A stretch of 64,000 nucleotides of DNA from Neodontobutis hainanensis (Eukaryota > Chordata > Actinopteri > Gobiiformes > Odontobutidae), in contig JALDNG010000392.1 in assembly GCA_024349245.1 (NCBI GenBank), forward strand, positions 110,523 through 174,522. The letters run 5' to 3'. Made by a program: the position numbers and the translations under genes. Below are positions 20,228 to 31,540 of this stretch, piece after piece; position 1 is the stretch's first letter, and the number at the start of each line of letters is the position of its first letter. Under the pieces are notes generated by a model that was given only the letters and a program-made list of their open reading frames with translations, was not told the origin of the DNA and made no database searches.

Positions 20228-21754
20228 TCAGATAGGTAAGGGCGCGCGTCCACAAAAGATTTTATATGTTAACAAGAGAACTTTGAAATCAACTCTAACA
20301 TTAATAAGAAGCCAGTGTAATGAAGCCAGGACCGGAGTAATGTGATCAAACTTCCTGGTCTTTTTTAAATGTCTAGTGGCTGTATTTTGCACCATTTGTA
20401 GACTGTGAGTACTTTTCCAAGGCAGTCCAGAGAATAACGCATTGCAGTAGTCCAGCCTGGATGTGACAAATGAGAATTTCAGCATCAGCTAAAGAGAGAC
20501 AGGAGCGAATTTTTGAGATATTCCTCAAGTGAAAAAAGCCCAGTTTAGTGACCTCACTAATGTGCTGCTGCAGAGATAGTGTTGGGTCAAAAATGACCCC
20601 GAGGTTCCTCACAGTGGTGCCGTGCTCCAACACACAGTTGTTGATCGAGACAGTAAGACTGTTGAACTTGTGTGAATGACTGGCAGGACCAATTAACAAG
20701 AGCTCTGTTTTATCCGAGTAACTGAGTTCTGAGGAAGTTTTGAAACATCCATGTTTTAATTTAAATGAGGCAGGCCTCGAGACGCATGTCAGTAGTATTT
20801 TTCGCTTTTATTGGTAGATACTGCTGTGTATCATCGACATAACAGTGGAAGTTTAATTCATAACTTCTGATGATTTGTCCCAATGGTGTAACATATAGTG
20901 AAAAAAGTATGGGACCAAGCACAGACCCTTGTGGCACACCGAATTTCACTGGTGCCGTGGAGGAGAAGGATTTATTAAAAGAGACAAAATGAGACCTATC
21001 ATACAGATAGGATTCTAAGATTCTAGTCAGAGATGGCAAAATCATCTTTTAGTCTGTTGATTAGCACAGCATGATCAATTGTATCAAATGCAAAATAAGC
21101 AGTCTTTGTCATGCTGAGGACGTGCTTATAGGTGTTTACACACAAACACCACTTTTGATAATTTAGATTAGTTTTTGACTTGCGCCATTTGCGTTCAAAA
21201 CTCCTGCAGGCCTGTTTCAGAGCCCGCGTTTCCTCATTATACCATGGCGTAGGTCGTCTGGTTGGTCTGAGCTTTGTCCGGAGGGATGCCACTGAGTCGG
21301 TGATGGCCGAGAGGGTAGCATGGACCTCCTCTGTGTAGGCCTCAACTGAGTTTCCAGTTGGAGTTAAATTAGGAAGAACATCTATCAGTCGTGTGGCAAA
21401 CATTTCCATTGCAGCTGCGCTAAAATTTTGTGAAGACACTACGCATTTGTCGGAAGTTGAGGGAAATGTATAACTTATCTTGAATTCCACCAGTGAGTCT
21501 TCTGAAACAGCAGATGAAAGAAAGGAGACGTAGAGATGGGAAACATCAATTCCCCAAATTCGCCAAAACAAGATCAAGATAGTTTCCACTAATGTGAGTG
21601 GGGGACAGGATGCTTTTAGGTCACTGACTCTGTGAGTTTTCAGATGTGTTTGAAGACTAAATAAATTCACCATATCTAACAGATTTAGGCAGTAGACATC
21701 AGGATAACACGGCCTAACCAGACAACTAAAAGCTGCTACATTATATAGTTCCAC
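20228..21754 (-). pseudogene. L2-like ORF2 remnant
   Basis: In order on the minus strand: an endonuclease-RT linker with TPWYNEETRALKQACRSFER (about 21245-21190), then a jump from YKHVLSMTKTAYF directly to FDTIDHAVLINRL (about 21095), which loses the first RT blocks. Next come FGVPQGSVLGPILFSLYVTP and NFHCYVDDTQQYLP (catalytic YVDD, about 20840), then SLTVSINNCVLEHGTTVRNL and VTSRLDYCNALFSGLP (about 20465). Frames shift near 21045, 20760 and 20460. Inactive. Confidence 0.8.
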
Positions 21755-21884
21755 ACCCGCACTATCATGACTAGCAGGTTCTCTAATTCCTGCGACCTGC
21801 TGAGATTCCTTGTGTCAAATGCACTGAATGCACCTGTCTATATTACGAGACAAAATGGCAGCACCATGTCCAGTAGGATGAAGG

Positions 21885-22154
21885 TCATCTGCCCTCAACC
21901 CCACTCTTTGCAACAACTGCAGAAACAGCTGAGCCGCAACTGGAGCTATCGCTAGCAGGACTCCTATCAGACCTGCATCTGATACTATCAGGATATCCTG
22001 ACAGTATCAGATGCAAACCAAACACTAAAGTAACCAAACCCTGTCTATGCTGATCTAGCTGCTCTAACTCACAAAGACGTCTCTCTAATAGAGACAACCT
22101 ATCTAGTAATACCGAACAAGATTGGCAAACCATTGGCACAAGCAACAACAACAC
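21885..22154 (-). pseudogene. ORF1-like coiled-coil frame of the L2-like LINE
   Basis: The 89-codon frame begins with a hydrophobic start and CQSCSVLLDRLSLLERRLCE, a CxxC followed by a leucine/arginine coiled coil. This fits the N-terminus of ORF1 in fish L2 elements and lies upstream of ORF2 in the right orientation. The last third is distorted by the palindrome at 21974. No SGNH esterase domain seen downstream, so ORF1 is truncated. Moderate certainty. Confidence 0.45.
21974..22015. repeat. Near-perfect 42 bp palindrome
   Basis: Arms 21974-21994 and 21995-22015 are reverse complements except for one position. The centre is AGGATATCCT. It lies inside the ORF1-like frame. Confidence 0.9.
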
Positions 22155-22160
22155 AGAATA

Positions 22161-22747
22161 GCTTAGCTAAGCTAGTGTACATACAACTAAGTCAAGCCAA
22201 CTATTGACAACTCACAATGATAAATTGTAACACTCACACACAGCAGTACTAACCACAAGTTAAACGGAAAACTCTGTAAACACAATAAAACTAACCACCA
22301 GTAAGACAATGGTAACAAACAAACAATCGAGGTATGATCAGGGCTAATTCAAATGCTAAACATCTGCTAGCATGTTAGCTAGCACAAAGGACACAAAACA
22401 ACAGCAAATCTAGTACTTAACTCTAGTAGAAATATAACCAGTATAACAATGAATGAGGTGTGGTGCACAGTTAACGTGTTGACAATGTTAATAAATAATA
22501 AATAAGTAACATTAGAACAATGCCAGGAAAGATACACTCCTCTGATTGTTAGTGTCACAGGGATGTGTCCTCCGTCCACCAGGTGAAAAATCAAAGTGAC
22601 AAAGCAAGTGACAGTGCATTTAGTGCTTTTGTAAGAACATTTTTCTCATTAGGGCCTATGTAATTGAAAAATGCCTTAATTTTGAGTTGTCAAAGAAAGA
22701 GTTTATTTAAAGAATGGTGGAGCCAACTGAATGGGAAAATAATTAAA
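22161..22747. other. Stretch without recognised genes
   Basis: A-rich sequence with 'ctagcatgttagctagcaca' at about 22366. Probably the LINE 5' flank. No coding or repeat signature that I can name. Confidence 0.5.
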
Positions 22748-22945
22748 TTGGGCAGCAGTAGCTCAGTGGGTAGAGCAGTCGTCCTTCAACCGGAAGGTAG
22801 TAGGTTCGATTCCTGCTCTCCCCACAGTTCATACTGTCATTGTGTCCTTGGGCAAGACATTTAAACCACCTTGCCTCCAGTGACTGTAACACTGGTAATT
22901 ACTGTAGAACAATGTAAGTCAGCTAAATGAATAAATGTAAATGTA
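22748..22945 (+). mobile_element. Complete tRNA-derived SINE
   Basis: The head has an A box TAGCTCAGTGGGT (22759-22771) and B box GGTTCGATTCC (22803-22813), the internal RNA polymerase III promoter. The 'tgtccttgggcaagaca' core and a 'gtagaacaatgtaagtcagc' tail follow, ending in 'aaatgtaaatgtaaat'. It is the reference copy for the SINEs at 4646, 32604 and 42375. The tRNA part is not a real tRNA: the acceptor stem does not close. Confidence 0.9.
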
Positions 22946-22960
22946 AATTGCTGCCATCCA

Positions 22961-23668
22961 AATGCTACAATTTGAGCCACTGCCCCCCATTAGTGGTCTT
23001 GGATTGCTTGGTGCAGATCTGGAATTTTTTAGGTTGTTCCTGATGTTTTTCATAAAGTTACCTCAAATTCAGTGGATCATTGATAATATTTGATGCCTGC
23101 CATTAGTATGGAAAGGTGGATAAATCAGTGTATCACAAAAAAAACTTACAAGAATGTTTCAACCTTGACCAAGAAAGATTACTTAATCATTTTCGGACAC
23201 AGTCATAATCTGTTCTATGGATAATCCAGATATGTGGTCAGAAGAGGTAGTGAAGCTGGTGCGCATGATAGGCCTGGAGCTAGACAAAGGTTCATCTGTA
23301 GACAGAGAGCTAAAAGTGCAATGAGGTGACATGGTCTGTGGCAGAAGCATATTGCAAGGTGGGGAAATGTTCTATTGATTGTTCATTTAATGATGAGTCA
23401 CTTTAATCACAATCTAAGTACTTTATGACATGTACTGTTATACAACTCCCTAACTGTTATTTTACAATCCAAAGGTTCATCTGAGCCCATCAAATAGTGT
23501 TTGACCTTTTGTAGATTTCTAATTAGTAAAAAATATTTTCTTCCCATCTATGAGAATTGTGCCTTCCGTGTCATTTTTTGGACAATGATTTCTGTAGTGC
23601 CTCTACCAGTTGGTCGTCTGACCAGCCTAAAATAACCATCAGTAAAATGCATCCAGCCCAATTAAATT
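22961..23668. other. Stretch without recognised features
   Basis: A 38-codon reading starts at ATG 23219 (DMWSEEVVKLVRMIGLELDK) and ends in a stop. I do not recognise it, and nothing around it supports a gene. The rest is AT-rich unique-looking DNA. Confidence 0.4.
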
Positions 23669-23814
23669 TATCTTGTTTTTCTTTTTTTTTTTTTTTTTTT
23701 TTATCATTTTTTATTGAGAAATATGGGACATTGAATAATACATAACAATGTAGTAGAGATGACAATAATAAAACCATACTTCACAGTTTTTTCTTTTTAA
23801 AATGTACAATACAC

Positions 23815-24060
23815 AAAGGAAAATAAAATAAATAATAATAAAAAATAAATAAATAAAAAAATAATAAAAAAAATAATTAAAAAAATAAAATAAAATATAT
23901 ATATATATATAAATATATATATACACATATACACATACACATACATATATACATACGCACACACATATATATATACACACATATATACATACATACATAT
24001 ACACACATATATACACACATATACACACATACATATAATACAAGTACAATACAACGAGAA
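23815..24060. repeat. Compound AT/ACAT microsatellite in the L1 3' UTR
   Basis: AAAT/AATA runs pass into (TA)n and imperfect ACATAT/ACAC repeats. The long tyrosine- and isoleucine-rich antisense frames here are products of this repeat. Confidence 0.9.
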
Positions 24061-24139
24061 AAAAAAAAATAAATAAATTAAAAAAAAATAATAATTAAAA
24101 AAAACGGGGGGAGGGAAGTGGGGAGGGGGGGGGGGTCAA

Positions 24140-27100
24140 TCAATCAGGGGATAAAGATGGAAGAGATTTAAAGAAATCCAAAAAGGGCTGCCATATACTG
24201 TAAAACTTGCTGGAGTCGCCTTTCATAGAATATTTAATCTTCTCTAATTTCAGAAAAGACAAAACATCCGTTAACCATTGAGCGCTGGAAGGGGCTTTTG
24301 TAGATTTCCAGTGGAGGAGGAGATGTCGTCTTGCCAATAAGGATGTAAAAGAAAAGAGGTCTAATTGTTTTGGTGTAAATATATCATAATCCTCCGGACA
24401 TCCGAATATGGCAATATGGGGAGAGATAGTAACAGTCGTCTCTAGTATTTTGGAAACAATGTCAAAGTACCTCCGCCAGAAGGAAAAAACTAATGGGCAA
24501 GAATAAAACATATGAGTTAGATTGCAGGGAGAGGTATGGCATTTATCACAGCTGTCGGTGACAGTGGGAAAAATCTGTGACAAACGTGCCTTAGAGAAAT
24601 GGATCCTATATAATACTTTGAATTGTATCAAAGTGAGACGGGCACAAGTTGAGCTAGAGTGAATTTTGTTGAGGGCAACGTCCCACCAAACGTCATGCAA
24701 CTCCAACCCAAGTTCACCCTCCCAGGCAGCTTTAACTTTAGTAATGGTTGAGGTATCATGATTCAGGAGTTTGTTATAGATTTTTGAAATGAGTGACTTC
24801 TGGGGGGGATCCGGAGAGAGAAACTCTTCCCACAATTGGAGTGGGGGAGGAGAGGGAAAGGCTGGAAACAAGGATTTGGCGCAGTGTCTGATTTGGAAAT
24901 AGCGAAATAGGTGAGATGGAGGGAGTTGAAATTCACTAGACAGATCTGCAAAGCTACGGAAAGTACCATCTCTATAAAAATCTTTAAAAGTTTTCAGGCC
25001 TTTGTCATACCATGTGGAAAATGTGGGATCAGATAGTGCAGGTTGAAACAAATGATTTTTTAGCAAAGGGGCAGAAATAGATGGAGAGGTAGAGTTAAGA
25101 TACCTTCTAAGTTGGAACCAAATTTTTGAGTGGAAATTACCACCGGGTTATCTGTGAAGCCGGAGAAGTTGGTAGGGATAGGGGAGGTGAGCAAAGCGGG
25201 CAAAGAGGATGAGCGGCATGAGTGTACCTCTAACTTACACCAAGGGGGATGTGTGGATGTAGACCAAAATGAGATTTTATGTATATGTGATGCCCAGTAG
25301 TATAATTGCATATTTGGGAGAGAGAGTCCGGCATTGAGTTTACATCTCTGTAGGATTGATTTACTTATTCTGGGTGCCTTTCCACACCATAAAAAGCTAG
25401 ATATATCCTGGTCAATAATTTTGAAAAAGCGCTTTGATAGGAATAGATGGAGACATTGGAATAAAAATAAGAACTTGGGAAGAATGTTCATTTTAACTGT
25501 GTTGATCCTACCTATAAGTGATAACGGCAAGCCCCTCCATCTTTGAAAATCAGATTTAATTTTAGAGATTAAAGGAGTAAAATTGGCAGAGAAAAGGGAG
25601 GTTAGCTTTCTAGTAACATTAACTCCTAAATATTTAAAACCTAGGGGGTTCAATTTGAAGGGGATATCAGACTGACTCAATTGAAGGGCTAGGGCATTAA
25701 CAGGATAGCATTCGCTTTTGGAAATATTAACTTTGTAACCTGAAAAAGAACCAAATTTCTGAATAAAGGACAAAATTACTGGTATAGAGTGGTCGGGGTC
25801 GGAGACATATAATAACAAGTCATCAACGTAAAGAGAAAGTTTAAATTCCATTCCATAACGTGAAATGCCAGGAAAAATGGAGGAGGATCTCAGATAAATG
25901 GACAAAGGCTCAATGGCCAGTGCAAATAGTAAAGGAGATAGTGGACAGCCCTGTCGGGTGCCTCGAGATAGAGGAAAATAAGCAGATTGAACGCCGTTAG
26001 TGGAAATACTAGCTACTGGGGATGTATAGAGAAGGCGTATCCATGAAATGAATGTATCACCCAAACCAAATTTATTTAGCACGGCAAGCAGGAAGTTCCA
26101 TTCGACCCTGTCGAATGCCTTTTCAGCGTCAACCGAGATGACCACTTCAGGGGTTGTAGTGGAATTTTTAGAGTATATTATATTTAAAAGAGTGCGGACG
26201 TTGTAGAACAACTGACGGCCCTTTATAAATCCAGTTTGCTCTTCTGAAATCATGGTCGGAAGTAATCTTTCCAATCGGTTGGCCAGAGCTTTAGCAAGGA
26301 TTTTTGCATCCACGCTTAGTAGAGATAGGGGTCTGTAAGAACCACAAAGATCGATCCTTGTCTTTCTTTAACAGCAGACTTATGGAGGCTTGTCTTAAAG
26401 TGAGAGGAAGAGAGCCAACCTGCAGAGATTCATTATATACAGTAAGCAAAATCGGGGCCAATTTAGGTTGGAATCTTTTAAAGAATTCCACTGGGAATCC
26501 GTCAGGGCCAGGGGCTTTAGAATTTTGCATGTTATTAATAGCAGTGTTGATTTCATCAATTGTTAGCGGAAGATCAAGATCTTTGGTGGCCTGGGGGCTA
26601 ATAGTAGGAAAATCGAGGCTATCTAAAAAAGTACCCATCTCAGAAGAGTCAGAAGAGGATTCGGACTTATAGAGAGAGGAATAGAATGAGCAAAATACAG
26701 AGTTAATGGAGTTAGAGTCAGTATGTAGTGTGCCTGAGGGATCCTTGATTTGAAGAATCATACGTGAGGCAGCTTGGCGACGCAACTGATGGGCTAGGAG
26801 CCGGCTTGCCTTATCGCCATGCTCATAGTATGTGAAACGCGAGCGCAAAAGAAGGCGCTCTGCTTCCGTGGTCGTGACGAGATCAATTTCAGTTTGCAAA
26901 ACAGTACGGTCTTTGAGCAAGTTAGGGGAGGGGCAAGTGGCTAGTTGTTGATCTAATTTGTCCAATCTAGTGGAAAGCTCTTGAAGTTTAGCTATTCTAG
27001 TTTTATTCAAATGTGCAGAGTAAGAAATTATTTGGCCGCGCAGGTATGCTTTGAGTGATTCCCATAAAAGTGAACAAGAAATAGGATCTGCCTTGTTTTG

Positions 27101-27955
27101 ATTGATCATGATAAAATCATCAATTGAAGATACAATAAAAGAGTTAAATTTAGCATCTGATAAGAGCAGAGTGTTTAACCTCCATGGTGAGGAATGTTGG
27201 GATTGCGGAGAGAGCTGAATATCCAAAGAGACTGGGGCATGGTCAGAGATAACTATAGGATGATATTTAATCATAGACACCTTGGAGATAAGTTTCGCGT
27301 CAATGAAAAAATAATCAATCCGAGAAAAGGATTTATGCATATGTGAAAAAAAAGAATACTCCTTGGTGGTAGTATTATAGAATCTCCAGGGATCAATGCA
27401 ACCATTTTTAGCCATGAAGTCAGAGAGCGACCTGGACATTAATGACGGGGCCAAGCTTTTGGGGGAGGAGCGGTCTAATCTAGGATTAATAACACAGTTC
27501 ATGTCCCCTCCAAAAATGAGGAAGTTATCATGAAGAGAAGGGAGACGTTCAAATACCTTATTCATAAAAACTGGGTTATCAAAATTTGGAGCATAGATAT
27601 TGACTAATAGTACAGGAATGTGAGATAGCGTGCCTGAAATTATTAAATATCTGCCATTTTCGTCAGAAATCAATTTAGAAGTAGAAATTTTAACTGATTT
27701 GCCAATTAAAATAGCAACTCCTCTGGCTTTAGAATTAAAGTTGGAGTGAAACACCTCGGAGACCCACGGGCATTTTAGCCTAACCTGGTCTGAGGTGCGC
27801 ATGTGGGTTTCTTGTAGGAACACTATGTCTGCATTAAGCCTTTTCAGGTGAGTTAATATCTTAGATCTTTTTATGGGGCTTCCCAAACCCTTTATGTTCC
27901 AACTCACAAACCTAATATGTGAACCACCAATGATGGGTCCTGCATTACCAGCCAT
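24140..27955 (-). pseudogene. L1 ORF2 (endonuclease, reverse transcriptase, zinc knuckle)
   Basis: Starts MAGNAGP at 27955. Endonuclease motifs are complete: SWNIKGLGS, LQETHM, NIYAPN, GGDMNC, SRIDYFF and VISDHAPVSL. The linker then leads to NSKAPGPDGFPVEF (about 26520), a shift near 26345, and RT blocks LLPTMISEEQTGFIKG, DAEKAFDRVEWNFL, TRQGCPLSPLLFALAI and LSLYVDDLLLYVS. A second shift lies near 25060-25130. It ends with CDKCHTSPCNLTHMFYSCP (knuckle), WKSTKAPSSAQWL and a stop at 24140. The catalytic box is YVDD where the older copy at 16.7 kb has YADD. Two single-step frame changes are the only clear lesions. Confidence 0.92.
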
Positions 27956-28450
27956 TCATGGATTATTAACTAAGAGCTGTAGATGACCGAAGGATCCCGC
28001 CCCAGGGAGAGAAAGGAAAAAAAATAAATAAATAAAAGAAAGAGAGAAAAGAAAAAAAAAAAAAGGGGGTAAACACACACATATACACACACATACACAC
28101 AAACCCAAAAACTGAATGGTCAAATAGGCTGAACATTAGCCACAACCCTCCCACCCTCACCAAAGCACTTACATCGACCCCATCCCCAAACGATGGAGAA
28201 CCCAGTGCTAACTCCAGTAGGAGTAAAATCCCTAAGGGCAAGGCTACCGGCATATGTCTAATGGAAACAGTTAAGCTTAAAATTAAAAAAAAAAAAATTA
28301 AAACGGGCTCCTGCAGATTACAACAAAAAGAACAAGGCACATGTGATGAACGTCAGTTGTAACATAGCACTTAGTGTGTAAAGTAAAAAGATCGTAATAG
28401 GCCACACCACTTCCACGGTGGTGAAATTGTCTGAAAGGAAACCAGATCTC

Positions 28451-29366
28451 TTACTTGGTTAATGTTTTAATGTATGCTCTGGCGTCCTCCGGTGATTCGA
28501 ACACTCTCTCGGTACCGTCATATGTAATACGGAGGCGAGCAGGGTAAAGAAGGCCATACCGTAACCCAGGCAACGCCACCTCACGGAGCTGGCGGCGAAT
28601 GTCAGTGAAGGCAGCACGGGCGCGAGCTGTCTTCGCGGTATGGTCAGGGAAGACATGTATAGCCATATCACCGACCTTTACTCTTTGCTGGGCTCTAGCT
28701 CGCCGCAAAATGTCCATACAGTCTGTGTGATAGTGAAGCCGGGCGATTATGGGGCGTGGGCGTTCCCCGGGTTTGGGCCTGGCCTGCAGGGTGCGGTGGG
28801 CGCGATCTAAAATGGGCTCTTTATCAAGCTGAAAGGCCTCTTTGAGCAGAGTAGAGATAGCCGACATCGTGGAAGAGCTGGTTGAGTCTTCGGGCACACC
28901 TATAATCCTAATGTTATTGCGACGCGATCTGGCCTCGAGATCCTCACATTTGTTGTCCACTCTTAGCAGCTCGGCAGACAGATGATCCACTTTAGACTGT
29001 AGCGGCGATATCGTCACTGTGGGTGGAGAGTGAAGTTTCCATTTCAACAAAGGTGTTCTCCAGGGCGCTCATTTTAACTTGAATGTTAGTTATAGAGCCA
29101 GACAGTTCGGATTTTATTGCCTGTAGCTCCGTCTTGATAGATGTAAAATGGTCGCTTAGGGCGGCCTGAAGTTCGGTTTTGAAAATAGCCGCCATGTCTG
29201 AACGAAGTGATGAGAGCAGCTCCTCCTTGAAATCGGGTGGTGCAGCGGGGATTACAGCACTGCCGCTGGGGGAGGGGGAGTCACTACCAGGCGGGGATGA
29301 AGCGTGCGCAGCAGGCCGCTGAAGCGCAACAGATGGAGCATTGCTAGACTTGGGTTTAGGAGGCAT
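28451..29366 (-). pseudogene. L1 ORF1 (RNA-binding chaperone), one frameshift
   Basis: ATG at 29366 opens MPPKPKSSNAPS with a Ser/Pro-rich N-terminus. A helical coiled-coil region (FKTELQAALSDHFTSIKTEL, about residues 60-120) follows. At about 29000 a small indel changes frame, and the text continues QSKVDHLSAELLRVDNKCED. RSRRNNIRIIGVPE (the RRM start of L1 ORF1p) and a C-terminal domain with DRAHRTL and RPIIARLHY come next, ending AYIKTLTK. This is a canonical trimeric ORF1p layout. I start at 29366 because the older L1 copy has the same MPPK start after its 5' UTR. Confidence 0.88.
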
Positions 29367-29513
29367 TTTACTCAGCAATAGTTGAGGATGGAATGTTAGA
29401 TAGAGCACACACCAAGAAAAATAACGCGAAAATGTGCCAATGAAGGTAATTTAACGCTAAGTGCAGGAGCTCCGAAAGTTGCGTCCTACTCCATAGATCG
29501 TTAAGCCGGAAGT
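29367..29513 (-). promoter_or_regulatory. Short L1 5' UTR beginning with an ETS-like motif
   Basis: On the minus strand the element begins (T)ACTTCCGG, the reverse complement of the CCGGAAGT ETS consensus, ~146 bp before the ORF1 ATG. The other L1 copy begins with the same ACTTCCGG at 14957. A shared start at such a site suggests that transcription begins there. This is an inference; no activity can be read from sequence. Confidence 0.4.
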
Positions 29514-29894
29514 ATCTTGTTTTTCTTAAGGCATTATTTTGTTTCCAAGTCCGGGTAATGAGCCATAGTTTTTCCTTAGTCACTGCTTGGAAGCTTGTGC
29601 GTATGCGTTCTATAAGTCTTTTTTTTCTCAGCATTACATGCAGCCTGTGCAGTTGATGAACCTCTCCAGTTTTTAGCAAACACGCAGTCTCCAAAATGAG
29701 GAATATAATTTGTCAATGTTTCCTTGACCATAATTCTGACCACATCTTGGTCCATCTAAAAACATACACAAGAGTATTAATGTCATGTCATTTGATTATT
29801 TCAGAAGTACCAATTACGCTGCATAACTGATTCCTTACCATAATTGTAGTTCATTTATTTAGTGATAAAAATACAAATTGCTAATCACTAATAG

Positions 29895-30110
29895 ATCTGT
29901 GAAGGTTCTCAGTCATCCGGGACATCTTGAAGAAAAGGTTTGAGTAAAAGCATCTGGACTCAGTTTTCAAGGTGTTTCGTCTCTAATTCCAAGAGATTTT
30001 ATCAATTCTGAGATCAACTGGTAAGAGAGCTGAGCTTATATCTCCAGAAGGATGAGTTTCCACTGAACCAAACCTCATGGACCAGGCTGTTCTGTTCCAA
30101 ATGCTTTTAC
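29895..30110 (-). mobile_element. Penelope-like element 3' fragment
   Basis: The minus strand reads 'gatataagctcagctctctt', 'accagttgatctcagaattg' and 'gagtccagatgcttttactc'. This matches the 3' region after the GIY-YIG frame at 39930-40110 and the fragment at 63735-63910. No coding part is present here. Confidence 0.75.
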
Positions 30111-31010
30111 TTATACCTTTTCTTCAACCACTAATAGAAAATGTTTGGAATTTGACAAAAATTGATTGCTGCCACATGGATACCATGTCACTAATATGGT
30201 GAATTTAATAATGTACTGAAAATATAAATTTACTATATCAAACATCAACGGTAACTCACCCGCGACAGGACTGTCAGCAGGACTAATTGGTAGAAATTGA
30301 ATGAATGAATATCACTGTATACACTCACAAAAATAAATCTATGCTATACATTTCAAAGGTTCTTTAAATGGTACTGTATTTAATGTAAGACAACTGTTGA
30401 TTGAAAACAGATACTGTGAATCAGATGCTTTAATTAGCCTACCTTGTCATTTAAATTTTTTTTTTCCTCCGTTATCCCTGTGTCCCTCAGGGCAGCTAGA
30501 AAATAATTCATCACGGTGACCCTGAAAATAGATACAACTGGCTGGCTTTAGGCTACATTATATCTCATTTAGCTGTCTAGCATCTCTGTGGCGGCTGTTT
30601 CCAGAAAACACAGTCTAATCAGAATCAGAAAACGTTTATTGCCATTGTCAGTGAACAAGATTCACAAACTAGGAACTTGCTTTGGCAATAAGGTCCAACA
30701 TGAAGGACATGCATAGAATATAAAATAAATTACAAGATAAATAAAAATATACCTAAAACGGACAGAATAAGCCATAGCCTCATTACTCACAAAGTAACTT
30801 TAGTAACGTCAGATGATTGCAACACTGAACTGACAGAAATCAAAGTCCTAAGCTTTGCTAGCGATAACAAAAAAAAATTGTTTTCAGATTTTTTTTTTAT
30901 TGTTTTTTTTTTATTTAAATAAACAAATTTATATATTTTTTGTAATACGAAATATTAACAGGTGTGGGACTAATGAAAGATTGGGTGTGGGAAAAATTAA
31001 AAAATTTTCA
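30111..31010. other. AT-rich stretch with a LINE 3' tail piece
   Basis: At 30615-30745 'cagaatcagaaaacgtttat' and 'tgccattgtcagtgaacaag' resemble the 3' end of a fish LINE on the minus strand. T- and A-runs lie near 30450 and 30860-30940. No gene seen in the remainder. Confidence 0.5.
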
Positions 31011-31014
31011 TAGC

Positions 31015-31540
31015 TTGTTTTTAGTAATTGGATTTTTTTATGGCTGCTGTAATCCATGGTTTAGAACTTCTACTCTTATATTTAATTTGACTTTGTACAA
31101 AATGAAAAGATTTATAAAACAAAGATGTTAGTATATTTATAAATGTTTGGTAAGCCATCTTAGCATCATGACGTCTAAAAATCTCATCCTTTGTTCCTTC
31201 TCAAAAATGTTCCTTTGAAAATTTGCAATGTTTCAGGCTAAATTCTGGTTGTTTCAGCGTAGTATTGATGACGATCTGAAAGATGATCCAAAATATTAGT
31301 AATACATCTGATGTGATTTCATTATCAAAGACATTTGTTAACATATTATCAATTAAAGTTACAGAAGAGCTTGTAATCCTTATTGTCTTATGGATAAGTG
31401 GATTTAAGAAATCCACTGACTTCCTTAATTCATGTTTTAAGATATCTATATTCAAATCTCCAAAAAGGATACAAGTCTTATTTTTGACATTTATCATTCC
31501 CAAAGTAGAAGACAAAACTTCATTAAAAATGTCACCATCA
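31015..31540 (-). mobile_element. LINE endonuclease fragment (Jockey superfamily)
   Basis: The 104-codon frame 31515-31201 contains TCILFGDLNIDILKHELRKS and then PLIHKTIRITSSSVTLIDNM. That is the GDFN-type endonuclease block and the region before the final SDH. Continuing past 31200 a linker reads KSRSSKPWITAAIKKSNY (about 31080-31020). It may be the same family as the RT piece at 40.7-42.2 kb, which begins where this one ends. 5' and 3' parts are missing. Confidence 0.7.

Larger units (their letters stand above)
19385..22160 (-). mobile_element. L2-like LINE with internal deletion
   Basis: Minus-strand element ending at its 3' side in a TAA/TTA-rich terminal repeat (19389-19440). Its 3' UTR contains 'ttgtatagcccaatatcaca' and a 'ggaaaaactcc' phrase (reverse orientation), both familiar from fish L2 elements. 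ORF2 pieces cover 20228-21754 and an ORF1-like frame lies at 21885-22154. RT blocks 1-3 and most of the endonuclease are deleted or frameshifted. Confidence 0.75.
23684..29512 (-). mobile_element. Full-length, nearly intact L1-type LINE with 15 bp target duplication
   Basis: TATCTTGTTTTTCTT occurs at 23669-23683 and 29513-29527, a perfect 15 bp duplication. On the minus strand the pre-insertion site reads CCTT/AAGAAAAAC, the TT/AAAA-like nick of an L1 endonuclease. A T-run at 23682-23702 is the poly(A) tail, with an AATAAA signal just upstream. Order on the minus strand: ~146 bp 5' UTR, ORF1 (29366-28451), ~495 bp spacer, ORF2 (27955-24140), ~435 bp 3' UTR rich in TA/CA repeats. ORF1 has one frameshift and ORF2 two. 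Length 5.83 kb. Confidence 0.93.

Noticed and set aside
22748..22820. tRNA gene (A and B boxes present)
   Set aside because: The head is followed by a fixed SINE core and tail, the acceptor stem does not pair, and the same unit recurs at several sites in the window.
23219..23335. 38-codon ORF with MWSEEVVKLVRMIGLELD
   Set aside because: No family recognised, no splice sites and a stop soon after; kept only as a note in the spacer entry.
23711..24054. Long Tyr/Ile/Cys-rich antisense frames
   Set aside because: They are translations of a TA/CA/ACAT microsatellite in the L1 3' UTR.
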